Shown: one piece after another, positions 35,320 to 44,541 of the stretch
Position numbering within the stretch: position 1 is the stretch's first letter
Layout of the letters: each line of letters starts with the position of its first letter
DNA from: Campylobacterales bacterium
Lineage (GTDB): Bacteria > Campylobacterota > Campylobacteria > Campylobacterales > Sulfurovaceae
NCBI GenBank assembly: GCA_014763895.1
Contig: JACXUM010000013.1
Location: forward strand, 1 to 53,159
Length of the DNA stretch: 53,159 nucleotides
Direction: 5' to 3'
The notes under the pieces: generated by a model
What the model was told of the DNA's origin: nothing
The model's input: only the letters and a program-made list of their open reading frames with translations
The model's database searches: none
Program-made: the position numbers and the translations under genes

Positions 35320-35733
35320 GGAAAATGAAGTGAAACTGCTCAGAGGGTTTGGGAAAAATTACTTTAGGCTGTCTGCAATTGCAGCCTACAGTGTCGCACC
35401 AAGACTGCAAGCAGAGCAGGTTTCCTATACACGAAATAGCTGTCGATCCATTGTCGGAGAAACAGAAGAAGAGGATGAGGACTCTCCTCCCACCCTTCAA
35501 ACGGCTCTTTTGGGTACACCTTCACAACCATGTCATTGTAACAAATTCTTTAAACACAAAACGCGTTTAATCCTTTTAATGAACCATTATATACCGCGTT
35601 GCCCTTACTATACACCCCATTATGCCTTTCGGCGTACCGGTGTCCACCCTCCATTTTTGACATTCTGATCGAACTAAAAACACAAAACACGTATATCAAC
35701 CTATAAAACTATATCAATAATAAAGGGATAACT
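35320..35733. other. 414-base non-coding region between purL and metE
   Basis: No convincing gene. Short frames exist on both strands (for example 35330-35668 plus) but have poor ribosome sites and odd composition (runs of Pro, Cys, His). It holds a perfect 12-bp palindrome CTGCAATTGCAG nested in AGGCTG...CAGCCT (about 35366-35387), a GCC-TTTC-GGC hairpin (about 35626-35635), and on the minus strand TATATAAT (about 35586-35593). The density of structure is unusual for an ordinary spacer; it may hold a small RNA or a metE leader. I could not match it to the cobalamin or SAM riboswitches. Confidence 0.45.
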
Positions 35734-38004
35734 ATGTCAAAAACTTATGTCGTCGGGTTTCCGCGTATCGGTGAACAAAGAGAGCTTAAAAAGGCTTTGG
35801 AAAGTTATTGGGCAAAAGAATTGGCGTTTGATGAAGTTGCCAAAGTAGCCTCAGTATTGAAAGAGAGGCACTGGAGATATCAGCAGGATGCCGGAGTGGA
35901 CTATATCAGTTCGAACGATTTTTCGTTTTATGATACGATGCTTGATACCGCGGTGATGCTGGGAGCCGTGCCGAAAAGATTTAGAGCGCTAAAAAAAGAA
36001 GAACAATATTTTGCCATGGCAAGAGGTAACGATCATGCCGCAGCGATGGAGATGACCAAGTGGTTCAATACCAACTATCACTATATCGTACCCGAACTCT
36101 CAATGAATGATACCTACTGCCTTGATGCGGCAAAAGTGATCGGTGAATACCAGGAAGCCAAAGTATTGGGTATCAAGACAAAGATCAATCTGATTGGCCC
36201 TATCACCTTTCTAGCGCTGAGCAAACGTATCGACGGCGGAGACACTTTTGAGCTGCTGCATAAGATATTGCCGATTTATGAGAGACTGCTTGAGGAGATT
36301 GCGCTGCTTGACGATGAGGTGGTTGTTCAGATCGATGAGCCTGTTTTTGTCAGGGACAATGCGCCTAAAGTGCTCAGTCTGATCAAGCCGGTTTATGAGA
36401 AGCTAGCCTCGGTCTCTTCTGTGCTAAAGGTGATCGTCATGACCTATTTTGAGCATGCAGGCGAAGCCCTCAAAATACTTGTACATACGCCTGTGTGGGG
36501 AATAGGGCTTGATTTTGTCCATGGTAAGGAGAATCTTGCCGGGCTTGGGCAGATCGCAAACAGTGACAAACATCTGATTGCAGGTATCGTAGACGGGCGG
36601 AACATCTGGAAAAACGATATGGATGCTACCCTGACACTTTTGGAAGAGATATCGACTATAATGCCCAAAGAGAGGATGATCGTCTCTACTTCATGTTCGC
36701 TGCTGCATGTGCCATTGACACTGAAGTATGAAGCATCGATGAATGAAGAGATTAAAAACTGGTTGAGCTACGCTGTAGAGAAACTGGATGAGGTGACAAT
36801 GATTGGCAAGATATTTTTTGAAGGCAAATCGAGCCTTTCGGCTCAAGAGCAGCAATTCTACACCGATAACCAAAAGGCAAACGAAAACCGCAGACACTCA
36901 ACAATGATCCATGACAACCAGGTGGAGCAAAGGGTGGGAAGTATCACCAAATTCCAACGTGACGGTCTTTATGAAGAGAGAATCAAGATACAGAGGGAAA
37001 AACTAAACTATCCTGATCTTGCGACAACAACGATCGGTTCTTTCCCGCAGACAGCAGAGGTGAGAAAATCAAGAGGAGACTATAAGCAGGGGCGTATCGG
37101 CAAAGAGGCGTACGAAGCGCACATGAAAGCCTATATCGATCATTGTGTGGCGATACAGGAGAAGATCGGGCTTGATGTGCTTGTGCACGGCGAGCCGGAG
37201 AGAAACGACATGGTTGAGTATTTCGCAGAGCTGCTTAAGGGATTTGGGTTCAGCCAGAACGGCTGGGTACAGAGTTACGGAAGCCGGTGTGTCAAGCCCC
37301 CGTTCATCTACGGCGATATCAGCCGTCCAAAACCGATGACCGTGGAATGGATCACCTATGCACAGAGCAGAACAGACAGGATCATGAAGGGGATGCTGAC
37401 CGGTCCTGTGACCATGCTTAATTGGTCGTTTGTAAGGGATGACAAGCCAAGAGATGAGGTCTCCAAACAGATCGCGGTTGCCTTAAGCGATGAGGTCAAC
37501 GATCTTCAAAATGCCGGTATACAGATCATACAGGTGGATGAAGCCGCTTTCAAAGAGGGATATCCTTTAAGAAAAGAGAAGAGTGAAGCGTATGAATCGT
37601 GGGCGGTAAGAGACTTCAAACTTTCCGTCGCTCAGGCGTATCCTGCAACACAGATCCACACCCATATGTGTTACAGCCAGTTCAATGATATCATCCATAC
37701 CATTGAAGCAATGGATGCGGATGTTATCTCTATCGAGACGGCACGAAGCGGCAACCAGCTGCTCAAGATCTTTAAAGAGGTCGGATATAAACAGGAAATC
37801 GGACCGGGGATCTATGATATCCACTCTCCAAGGATTCCAAGTGTAGAAGAGATCGTTACACAGATCAGGCTGTTGCTTGAAGTACTGCCAAAAGAGCAGC
37901 TTTGGATCAACCCTGACTGCGGACTCAAGACGCGGAAATGGGAGGAAGTCGAACCGAGCCTGTTGCATATGGTTCAGGCTGTCGAACAAGTGAGGGCTTT
38001 CTAA
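35734..38004 (+). CDS. metE: Cobalamin-independent methionine synthase
   Basis: 756 aa. It methylates homocysteine from 5-methyltetrahydropteroyl-triglutamate. It has two barrels: N-terminal MSKTYVVGFPRIGEQRELKK, C-terminal with TTIGSFPQTAEVRKSR (about 430-445), HGEPERNDMVEYFAE, and zinc ligands in HTHMCYSQF (His, Cys) and NPDCGLKTR (Cys). AAAGGG precedes the ATG. In many bacteria metE is repressed when B12-dependent synthesis is possible; no recognised B12 riboswitch is seen in the long upstream gap. Confidence 0.97.
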   Translation: MSKTYVVGFPRIGEQRELKKALESYWAKELAFDEVAKVASVLKERHWRYQQDAGVDYISSNDFSFYDTMLDTAVMLGAVPKRFRALKKEEQYFAMARGNDHAAAMEMTKWFNTNYHYIVPELSMNDTYCLDAAKVIGEYQEAKVLGIKTKINLIGPITFLALSKRIDGGDTFELLHKILPIYERLLEEIALLDDEVVVQIDEPVFVRDNAPKVLSLIKPVYEKLASVSSVLKVIVMTYFEHAGEALKILVHTPVWGIGLDFVHGKENLAGLGQIANSDKHLIAGIVDGRNIWKNDMDATLTLLEEISTIMPKERMIVSTSCSLLHVPLTLKYEASMNEEIKNWLSYAVEKLDEVTMIGKIFFEGKSSLSAQEQQFYTDNQKANENRRHSTMIHDNQVEQRVGSITKFQRDGLYEERIKIQREKLNYPDLATTTIGSFPQTAEVRKSRGDYKQGRIGKEAYEAHMKAYIDHCVAIQEKIGLDVLVHGEPERNDMVEYFAELLKGFGFSQNGWVQSYGSRCVKPPFIYGDISRPKPMTVEWITYAQSRTDRIMKGMLTGPVTMLNWSFVRDDKPRDEVSKQIAVALSDEVNDLQNAGIQIIQVDEAAFKEGYPLRKEKSEAYESWAVRDFKLSVAQAYPATQIHTHMCYSQFNDIIHTIEAMDADVISIETARSGNQLLKIFKEVGYKQEIGPGIYDIHSPRIPSVEEIVTQIRLLLEVLPKEQLWINPDCGLKTRKWEEVEPSLLHMVQAVEQVRAF

Positions 38005-38012
38005 AAGCCCTC
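37992..38012 (+). terminator. Intrinsic terminator-like hairpin at the end of metE
   Basis: GAGGGCTTT and AAAGCCCTC form a perfect 9-bp stem with a CTA loop; the metE stop codon is within it. T-rich sequence follows at 38015-38033. Confidence 0.6.
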
Positions 38013-38036
38013 ATCCTTCTCTGATCTGTTTTTGGC

Positions 38037-38042
38037 TATAAT
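38037..38042 (+). promoter_or_regulatory. Promoter -10 box (TATAAT) for purH
   Basis: A perfect TATAAT lies 33 bases before the purH ATG, just after the metE terminator. Confidence 0.6.
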
Positions 38043-38075
38043 ACCCCTTTTAAAATCATAGAAGGTGTTAAGTAT

Positions 38076-39608
38076 ATGAGAGCATTATTGAGCGTAAGCG
38101 ATAAAACGGGTATCGTAGATTTTGCCAAAGGATTGGAGCGTTTGGGTTGGGAGATCATCTCAACCGGAGGAACCTATAAGACATTAACGTCTGAAGGCAT
38201 TAAAGTCACCGAGATCGATGAAGTGACGAAGTTCCCTGAATGTTTTGAGGGACGTGTCAAAACGTTGAATCCTTATGTGCACGGAGGAATTCTTCATAAA
38301 AGAGGTGATGAGGCGCATGTTGCACAGGCAAAAGAGCTTGGCGTAGAAGGGATAGACCTGGTATGTGTCAACCTCTACCCGTTTGCCGCTACGATTGCAA
38401 GAACGGATGATTTTGAAGAGATCATTGAAAACATTGATATCGGCGGGCCGACTATGGTACGAAGTGCTGCCAAGAACTTCAATGATGTGCTTATCGTGAC
38501 CGATGCCAATGACTATGCTTCCGTGCTTGAGGCGATCGAAAAGAAAGAAGATAGTTATGATTTCAGAAGAGATCTGATGATCAAAGCATTCGAACATACT
38601 GCAGCCTATGACAGTATGATCGCAAACTATATGAACGGACGCTTTAACCAAGGATTTGGTGAGTATCAGTTTATTACAGGTAAAAAAGTATTTGATACAC
38701 GTTACGGCGAAAACCCTCACCAAAAAGGCGCCCTGTACGAGTTTAACGGTTTTTTCAGCCAGAACTTCAAGCAGCTTAAAGGGGAAGCAAGTTTCAACAA
38801 TATGACCGATATCAACGGTGCTTTAAAAATCGCTGCGAGTTTCGGTGATGAACCGGCGGTATGTATCGTAAAACATGGTAATCCGTGCGGGTTTGCGATC
38901 AAAGACAATTTGGTAGATTCCTATACAGAGGCGCTTAAATGCGATCCGGTTTCAGCGTTTGGCGGTGTGGTAGCAGTGAACGGTGTTGTAACCAAGGCAT
39001 TGGCACAGAAGATGAACGAGATCTTCCTGGAAGTGATCATTGCAGGAGATTTTGAGCCTGAGGCACTGGAAGTATTTGAAAGCAAAAAACGTATCAAACT
39101 CTTTGCTCAGGGACATCCAAGACTGGTGCTTGCCAACGACCCTGCAGACTTCAAGCATGTTGACGGCGGATTTGTTTTCCAGAACAGCGACTGTATCTGC
39201 GACAATGAAGTACACCAGGCTGAACAAAAAAGCAAGCTCAAAGCAACCGAGCAGGAACTTAAAGACCTTGAGATCGCCTGGAAAGTGGCCGGCCTGACCA
39301 AGTCAAACTGTGTGGTTTATGTCAAAAATTCAGCGATGGTAGCCGTTGGTATGGGTATGACCAGCCGTGTGGATGCAGCGCAATGTGCACTGAAAAAGGC
39401 CAAAGAGATGAATCTTGATGTCAGCGGCGCAGCGATGGCATCCGAAGCTTTCTTTCCATTCCGTGATTCGATCGATGCGGCAGCTGCGGCAGGCGTTAAA
39501 GCGATCATTGAACCAGGCGGGAGTATCCGTGATGATGAAGTGATCGCCGCAGCAGATGAACACGGTATCTCGCTTTACTTTACCGGTGTAAGACACTTCC
39601 TGCATTAA
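38076..39608 (+). CDS. purH: Bifunctional AICAR formyltransferase / IMP cyclohydrolase
   Basis: 510 aa. It performs the last two steps to IMP. The N-terminal IMP cyclohydrolase part ([47 protein letters not shown]) and the C-terminal AICAR transformylase part ([26 protein letters not shown] with its Lys-His pair; [20 protein letters not shown]) are complete. It has its own -10 box and an AGAAGGTG site, and ends at a strong terminator. Confidence 0.97.
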   Translation: MRALLSVSDKTGIVDFAKGLERLGWEIISTGGTYKTLTSEGIKVTEIDEVTKFPECFEGRVKTLNPYVHGGILHKRGDEAHVAQAKELGVEGIDLVCVNLYPFAATIARTDDFEEIIENIDIGGPTMVRSAAKNFNDVLIVTDANDYASVLEAIEKKEDSYDFRRDLMIKAFEHTAAYDSMIANYMNGRFNQGFGEYQFITGKKVFDTRYGENPHQKGALYEFNGFFSQNFKQLKGEASFNNMTDINGALKIAASFGDEPAVCIVKHGNPCGFAIKDNLVDSYTEALKCDPVSAFGGVVAVNGVVTKALAQKMNEIFLEVIIAGDFEPEALEVFESKKRIKLFAQGHPRLVLANDPADFKHVDGGFVFQNSDCICDNEVHQAEQKSKLKATEQELKDLEIAWKVAGLTKSNCVVYVKNSAMVAVGMGMTSRVDAAQCALKKAKEMNLDVSGAAMASEAFFPFRDSIDAAAAAGVKAIIEPGGSIRDDEVIAAADEHGISLYFTGVRHFLH

Positions 39609-39616
39609 TCATGCAC

Positions 39617-39645
39617 AAGACCCTTTTTTTGGGTCTTCTTTGAAA
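39617..39645 (+). terminator. Intrinsic terminator after purH
   Basis: AAGACCC and GGGTCTT pair around a T7 loop, nine bases past the purH stop, followed by CTTTG and a further T-run at 39650-39653. Confidence 0.6.
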
Positions 39646-39697
39646 ACCTTTTTCTCCCTCCATTTCTTTTTTGAACCCCTTTTTTAACATCTTTTGA

Positions 39698-39703
39698 TAC
39701 AAT
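39698..39703 (+). promoter_or_regulatory. Promoter -10 box (TACAAT) for the rhodanese gene
   Basis: TTTTGATACAAT lies 22 bases before the ATG at 39726; TG-A gives an extended -10 pattern. Confidence 0.5.
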
Positions 39704-39725
39704 GCGAAAAAACAAAGGAGTCCGT

Positions 39726-40121
39726 ATGCATAAGATTTTATGGGGTATTTTGATTTTGGCTTCTTCGTTGATGGCGCAGATGCAGAATGTTTGGGTTACG
39801 CCGCAGTTTGTAACCCAGGGTATCAAGATCATCGATATCCGTACTCCGGGTGAATGGAAAGAGACAGGAATCGTCAACGGTTCCCATACGATCATGTTCT
39901 TTGATGAAAATGGCAGGTTTGATATCCCGACATTCATCAATACACTTGATAAAATAGTTAAGAAAGATGAGCAGTTTGCACTCATATGCAGGACAGGAAG
40001 CCGTACGAGTGAAGTTTCAAAATTTTTGTCCGATAAGCTCGGATACAATGTGATAAACCTGATGGGAGGGATCGTAAAACTCCAATCCGAGGGGTATCAT
40101 CTTGCTCCCTATAAAGAGTAA
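39726..40121 (+). CDS. Exported rhodanese-like protein
   Basis: 131 aa. Signal peptide residues 1-18 (cleavage near LMAQ), then a rhodanese domain: IKIIDIRTPGEWKETGIVNGSH and the active-site loop ICRTGSRTSE with Cys89, ending INLMGGIVKLQSEGY. It would be periplasmic and act on sulfur as persulfide, such as transfer from thiosulfate or sulfide; the exact substrate is unknown. AAAGGAG is five bases before the ATG at 39726; the frame from 39702 lacks a site. It stands as a single gene between purH and the cbpA-hspR operon. Confidence 0.85.
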   Translation: MHKILWGILILASSLMAQMQNVWVTPQFVTQGIKIIDIRTPGEWKETGIVNGSHTIMFFDENGRFDIPTFINTLDKIVKKDEQFALICRTGSRTSEVSKFLSDKLGYNVINLMGGIVKLQSEGYHLAPYKE

Positions 40122-40133
40122 TTTTCTCCTAAA

Positions 40134-40168
40134 CTTGATTGACATAGACTAAACTATTTTGATATAAT
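40134..40168 (+). promoter_or_regulatory. Promoter of cbpA-hspR with a possible HspR (HAIR-like) operator
   Basis: TTGACA (40139-40144) and TATAAT (40163-40168) are separated by 18 bases, a good sigma-70 promoter. Overlapping the -35, CTTGATT-N7-ACTAAAC (40134-40154) matches the HAIR consensus CTTGAGT-N7-ACTCAAG at 11 of 14 positions. Because HspR is encoded downstream, self-repression through this site is plausible. Confidence 0.55.
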
Positions 40169-40206
40169 CGGACAAAATGAAGCGATGTATCTAAGTAGGG
40201 AATAAA

Positions 40207-41076
40207 ATGGCGAAAAGTTTATATGAAACACTGGGTGTCAATGAAAGTGCGAGTGCGGAAGAGATTAAAAAAGCCTACCGTAAACTTGCAAGAAAATATC
40301 ACCCGGATATCAACAAAGAAGAGAGTGCGCAAGAGAAATTCAAAGAGATCAATGCGGCATATGAAGTGCTGAGCGACCCTGAAAAGAAGTCGCAGTATGA
40401 TCAGTTCGGCGATCAGATGTTCGGCGGGCAGAATTTCCATGATTTTGCACGGGGCCAAGGTGCAAATGTAGATATTGACGAGATCCTTCGAAGTATGTTT
40501 GGCGGTGCAGCCAGAGGCGGATTTGGAGGTTTCGGCGGTTTCGGGGGCGCTCAGGGCGGATTTGGAGGTTTCGGCGGAATGCCGGATCTGGATATCCAGG
40601 CTCGCATTACCGTTCCCTTTATGGTCTCGATTCTCGGAGGCAAACACACTGTCTCAGTAAACGGGCAGAACTTTGATATCAAGATTCCTGCGGGTATCAA
40701 AAACGGTGAGACGATGCGTGTTCGCGGCAAAGGGAAACAGTATCAGGGGCATGCGGGCGATCTGCTGCTCAGTATTGAAGTAGCCCCTTCCCAAGAGTAT
40801 GAAAGAAAAGGCAATGATCTTTACAAAACCTTTGACGTACCGCTTAAAGAAGCGCTTTTTGGCGGAAAAGTACAGATCATGACCCCCCAAAAGGAGGTCT
40901 TTTTAAAAGTTCCTCAAAATACGAAGAACGGACAGAAGTTCAGGCTGAAAGCCCAGGGTGTTGCCGATAGAAAAACGGCACTCAAAGGTGATCTGTATCT
41001 GGTTGCCAATGTTGTATTGCCGGATGTGGATTCTCTTGAGAGTGAACTCAAAGCAATGCTAGAAGCAAAATTATAA
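40207..41076 (+). CDS. cbpA: CbpA-type DnaJ co-chaperone (class B J protein)
   Basis: 289 aa. J domain with HPD (32-34: [10 protein letters not shown]), a glycine/phenylalanine-rich linker (about 65-125, repeated GGFGGFGG), and two C-terminal substrate-binding domains ([38 protein letters not shown]). The zinc-finger cysteines of true DnaJ are absent, so it is CbpA/class B. It stimulates DnaK. It is followed by hspR, as in Campylobacter and Helicobacter heat-shock operons. Confidence 0.93.
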   Translation: MAKSLYETLGVNESASAEEIKKAYRKLARKYHPDINKEESAQEKFKEINAAYEVLSDPEKKSQYDQFGDQMFGGQNFHDFARGQGANVDIDEILRSMFGGAARGGFGGFGGFGGAQGGFGGFGGMPDLDIQARITVPFMVSILGGKHTVSVNGQNFDIKIPAGIKNGETMRVRGKGKQYQGHAGDLLLSIEVAPSQEYERKGNDLYKTFDVPLKEALFGGKVQIMTPQKEVFLKVPQNTKNGQKFRLKAQGVADRKTALKGDLYLVANVVLPDVDSLESELKAMLEAKL

Positions 41077-41086
41077 GGAGTTGAAC

Positions 41087-41458
41087 ATGCATGGATACGA
41101 TGAACCCGTCTATTTGATCTCAGTTGTCGCCAATATGTTGGAGATCCATCCCCAAACGCTTAGACAGTATGAAAGAGAAGGATTGGTAGAGCCATCACGC
41201 ACACAGGGCCGTATGCGCTTGTATTCTATGAAAGATATCGACCGCATGAAACTGATCCTGCGTCTGACCAGGCAAATGGGTGTCAACCTGGCGGGAGTGG
41301 ACATCGTACTCCAGCTGAAAGAACAGATCGATCAGATGCAAAAGGAGATCGATCAGCTCGGTAACGAGCTTAGCCGGGCCAACAGAAACGGATCGGTCCA
41401 TGCAAGCAAGGCATTGGTAGCCAAGCATAACTACGATATCATTATTTTCGAAGAGTGA
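41087..41458 (+). CDS. hspR: Heat-shock repressor HspR (MerR family)
   Basis: 123 aa. MerR-type winged helix: VYLISVVANMLEIHPQTLRQYEREGLVEPSRTQGRMRLYSMKDIDRMKLILRLT, typical of HspR, then a coiled coil (LKEQIDQMQKEIDQLGNEL) and a hydrophobic acidic tail. HspR binds HAIR elements to repress chaperone genes, with DnaK as co-repressor in some species. AAGGAG precedes the ATG at 41087 by six bases; TTG 41081 is too close. It begins 10 bases after cbpA. Confidence 0.93.
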   Translation: MHGYDEPVYLISVVANMLEIHPQTLRQYEREGLVEPSRTQGRMRLYSMKDIDRMKLILRLTRQMGVNLAGVDIVLQLKEQIDQMQKEIDQLGNELSRANRNGSVHASKALVAKHNYDIIIFEE

Positions 41459-41487
41459 AAACCAATCGGCTCTTCACTAAAAAGAGT

Positions 41488-41512
41488 CGCTGTATCAGTT
41501 AGAGATACAGCG
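41488..41512. terminator. Perfect 9-bp stem-loop between hspR and a convergent lipoprotein gene
   Basis: CGCTGTATC and GATACAGCG around AGTTAGA; it contains the stop codon of the minus-strand gene. The T-run after it is weak (GGTTTCC), so it probably marks both 3' ends with modest efficiency. Confidence 0.5.
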
Positions 41513-41896
41513 GTTTCCTCTCGATCCCCATTTTACGATTTTTCCTTTTTGGTTTGTTTCGATGAAAAGGACACATCTTTCGCTTCTAATCTCGCTGGTA
41601 TATCCGAACATTCCATAACTTGGCCCGTAATAGCCATATCCCCATCCCATCATAGGCATACCTGGTACACTGTAGACGCGTGATCGTTCATAGACATAAA
41701 CGGTATTTTTGTTCGGAAGCGTAAAGGTGCGGTCAGGGTATCCTGCCTTTTCAATGAACAGATTGATATCCTTGCCGACCCAGCCGTTATATTTTGTAAC
41801 AAATTTTTCATGGGTGGCACACCCTTCTATCACCATCAGCATGATGACCAGCAGTGCCATTTTCGATAGCTGTATGAAAGATCTATTTTGCCTCAT
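41495..41896 (-). CDS. Small lipoprotein, unknown function
   Basis: 133 aa. Signal peptide with a lipobox-like IEGC (Cys26), then KYNGWVGKDINLFIEKAGYPDRTFTLPNKNTVYVYERS, a SmpA-like or tRNA-like start-of-domain pattern seen in small outer-membrane lipoproteins, a Gly/Tyr/Met-rich loop (MPMMGWGYGYYGPSYG) and a C-terminal strand with two Cys. The ATG at 41896 follows AAAGGA; the TTG at 41932 adds residues with no signal character. Confidence 0.75.
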   Translation of the reverse strand: MRQNRSFIQLSKMALLVIMLMVIEGCATHEKFVTKYNGWVGKDINLFIEKAGYPDRTFTLPNKNTVYVYERSRVYSVPGMPMMGWGYGYYGPSYGMFGYTSEIRSERCVLFIETNQKGKIVKWGSRGNRCISN

Positions 41897-42006
41897 TTTC
41901 TTATCCTTTCTGTATAAACCCGAATAATGCAATAGATTCGCTTAGGTAGCCTCTATCGCATCACTCTGGATAAACTCTAGCCAATATTATAAACTATTTG
42001 TGTAAA

Positions 42007-42095
42007 AAAAGTGTGAAATGGTAATTTTTTTGTTACCAAAGATGTGTCGGGACCCTGACATGTTTAGTTATATGATAGGGAGTGTCTGTTATAAT
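42007..42095 (+). promoter_or_regulatory. galE promoter region with an inverted repeat
   Basis: A TATAAT at 42090-42095 lies 22 bases before the galE ATG. Upstream, TGGTAA and TTACCA flank TTTTTTTG (about 42018-42037), and an imperfect palindrome TGTCGGGACCCTGACA lies at about 42046-42061. These could be operators governing the long sugar-nucleotide operon that starts here. Confidence 0.45.
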
Positions 42096-42116
42096 TTTTC
42101 TCTAGGAGGAGAATGA

Positions 42117-43154
42117 ATGAAGAAACGTATTTTGGTAACCGGCGGGGCCGGCTATATCGGAAGCCATGTGGTGAAACTGCTGCTGGAGAAGGGTCAGGAT
42201 GAACTGACCATATTGGACAATCTTTCAACAGGTTTCCAAAAAACAGTCGATGCTCTCATGCAGATCGCCAAAGAGCGCAATCGTTCATTGGACTTTTTGT
42301 ATCAAGACCTCTCAAAATGGGATGAGATAGCCGATATCATGAAAAAAGGCAAGTATGATGCGATCATCCACTTTGCCGCTTCACTGGTCGTTCCCGAAAG
42401 TGTTGAAAATCCTCTCAAATACTATCTCAACAACACGGCAAATACAACCAATCTTGTCAAATGCGCCATCGAAAACGGCGTGAAGTACTTTATCTTCTCC
42501 TCGACGGCTGCTACGTACGGTGAACCCGATCCTGCTGTGGTTAACCTGGAAACGGGGCTGAAAGAGACCGACCCGACCGACCCGATCAATCCCTATGGCA
42601 TGAGCAAACTGATGAGCGAACGTGTGCTCAGGGATACCGCCTTTGCCTACGGGGATTTCAAGTATGTTGCATTGCGCTATTTCAATGTCGCCGGAAGTGA
42701 TCCGGATGGGCGGATCGGACAGTCGACCCAGAATGCTACCTTGCTGATCAAAGTCGCTGCCCAAACCGCTGTGGGTAAAAGAGAGAAGATGTATATCTTC
42801 GGGGAGGATTATCCGACACCGGACGGAACAGGGATCAGGGACTATATCCATGTCATGGACCTCGCAGATGCACACATTGAAGCGTTGCACTACCTTGAAG
42901 GTCATGAGAGTACGGTTTTCAATGTCGGATATTCCAAAGGTTTTTCGGTCAAAGAAGTGATCGATACGATGAAAAAGGTTAGCGGCGTGGATTTCCCGGT
43001 TGAGATCAAGCCAAGACGTGCAGGCGATCCTGCCGTACTGATCGCCGATAATTCAAAGATAAAGCAGCAAACTGCCTGGCAGCCTCGTTTCAATGATCTG
43101 GAAACGATCTGCAAAACTACACTGGAATGGGAGAAAAAACTCAATGATCACTAA
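42117..43154 (+). CDS. galE: UDP-glucose 4-epimerase
   Basis: 345 aa short-chain dehydrogenase. It interconverts UDP-glucose and UDP-galactose (possibly the N-acetyl forms). NAD-binding GGAGYIGSH (8-16), FSSTAATYGEPD with catalytic Ser/Thr, and the YGMSK (YxxxK) catalytic pair are present; DGTGIRDYIHVMDLADAH is a GalE hallmark. AGGAGGAG precedes the ATG. It is the first gene of the sugar-nucleotide run and overlaps the next by 11 bases. Confidence 0.92.
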   Translation: MKKRILVTGGAGYIGSHVVKLLLEKGQDELTILDNLSTGFQKTVDALMQIAKERNRSLDFLYQDLSKWDEIADIMKKGKYDAIIHFAASLVVPESVENPLKYYLNNTANTTNLVKCAIENGVKYFIFSSTAATYGEPDPAVVNLETGLKETDPTDPINPYGMSKLMSERVLRDTAFAYGDFKYVALRYFNVAGSDPDGRIGQSTQNATLLIKVAAQTAVGKREKMYIFGEDYPTPDGTGIRDYIHVMDLADAHIEALHYLEGHESTVFNVGYSKGFSVKEVIDTMKKVSGVDFPVEIKPRRAGDPAVLIADNSKIKQQTAWQPRFNDLETICKTTLEWEKKLNDH

Positions 43155-44541
43155 ATCGATTTTTCGTGAATATGATATCAGGGGTATCTTTGAAAAAGAG
43201 CTCAATGAACAAAGCGTCAAGTTCATCGGATATTTCCTGGGCAAAAAGATCAAGGGCGATAAAGTGGTCTGCATCGGATATGATGCGCGTTCCCATTCCC
43301 CGATATTAAGAGATTACCTCGCTTCAGGGTTGAATGCGGCAGGGTGCAAGGTCCTTGATATGGGTTTGGTGGCTACACCGGTGAACTATTTTTCAAACTA
43401 TCAGATGCTCAAAGATCTCTCTCCTGCGTTCACTTCCCAAAATACTCCCGATGCATCGATCATGATCACCGGATCACACAATCCAGGCGAATATAACGGC
43501 TTTAAGATCACGTTGGATAAGAATCCGTTTTTTGGAACGGATATCTATGCGCTGGGGGATGAGATCGTCCAAAACCAGGATCTCATCATTGAAGATGATC
43601 CGCATTGTACAAAGATCGATGTCAAAAAACTGTATATCGATTACATGGTCAAGGCATTTGCACATCTCAAAGGGCTGGATAAAAAGATCGTCATCGACTG
43701 CGGCAATGGTGTGGCGGATACGGTGATCACGGATATCTTTGACGCTCTAAAGCTGGAGTATGAGGGACTCTATCTTGACCCAGACGGCACTTTCCCGAAC
43801 CACCATCCCGATCCATCGGTTGAAAAGAATCTGGCAGATGTCAAAGCCGCTTTAGATAAGAATGGGGATATTGCCTTTGCCTATGACGGCGATGCAGACC
43901 GTATCGCCGTATTGACCCATAAACACAATATCAAGGGCGACCAGATGGCATTGCTCTATACCCTGAACATGAAAAATCCCACAGTCATCGGAGAGGTGAA
44001 GTGTTCGCAGGTGATGTATGACGAGTTGAAAAAACGCGGCGCAACACCCATCATGTATAAAACCGGACATTCCAACCTGAAAGTCAAGATGAAAGAGACC
44101 AATGCGCAGCTTGCAGTTGAAGTCAGCGGCCATATCTTTTTCAAAGACCGGTATTTCGGATACGATGATGCCATTTATGCCACGTTGAGGATGCTGGAAC
44201 TGGTTGCACAGGGGGTAGATCTGGATCATGAGATCGATTCGTTGCCCAAAGTCTATTCGACAGAAGAGATCAAGGTTGAGACCACGGAAGAGGAAAAATT
44301 CAAGCTCATGGAAAAGGTAAAAGAACTGTTGGCAGCACCGCCAGCGTCCTTTCCGAAGATCCTGGATATTATCGAAGTGGACGGGGTCCGTATCAATTTT
44401 GAGAAAGGCTGGGGGCTTGTGAGAGCCAGCAACACCACACCGGTCCTGGTTACCCGTTTTGAATCCACCGATCAAGCCTTGGCCAAAGAGTACGAGGAGA
44501 AGGTCAATGCTCTCATCGCTGAAGCCAAAAGGTTGCTTTAA
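43144..44541 (+). CDS. Phosphomannomutase/phosphoglucomutase
   Basis: 465 aa. The active-site phosphoserine is in TGSHNPGEYNGFK (about 112-124), the metal loop is DGDADR (about 244-249), and the C-terminal phosphate loop is VRASNTTP. FREYDIRGIF at the start is the AlgC/ManB type, which can convert both glucose and mannose 6-phosphates to 1-phosphates and would feed galU and manC here. ATG 43144 is inside the end of galE; the longer frame from 43093 is not used by homologues. Confidence 0.9.
   Translation: MITKSIFREYDIRGIFEKELNEQSVKFIGYFLGKKIKGDKVVCIGYDARSHSPILRDYLASGLNAAGCKVLDMGLVATPVNYFSNYQMLKDLSPAFTSQNTPDASIMITGSHNPGEYNGFKITLDKNPFFGTDIYALGDEIVQNQDLIIEDDPHCTKIDVKKLYIDYMVKAFAHLKGLDKKIVIDCGNGVADTVITDIFDALKLEYEGLYLDPDGTFPNHHPDPSVEKNLADVKAALDKNGDIAFAYDGDADRIAVLTHKHNIKGDQMALLYTLNMKNPTVIGEVKCSQVMYDELKKRGATPIMYKTGHSNLKVKMKETNAQLAVEVSGHIFFKDRYFGYDDAIYATLRMLELVAQGVDLDHEIDSLPKVYSTEEIKVETTEEEKFKLMEKVKELLAAPPASFPKILDIIEVDGVRINFEKGWGLVRASNTTPVLVTRFESTDQALAKEYEEKVNALIAEAKRLL

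Noticed and set aside
35291-35668. ORF between purL and metE
   Set aside because: It starts inside purL, has poor ribosome sites and low-complexity Pro/Cys/His content; better described as a structured spacer.
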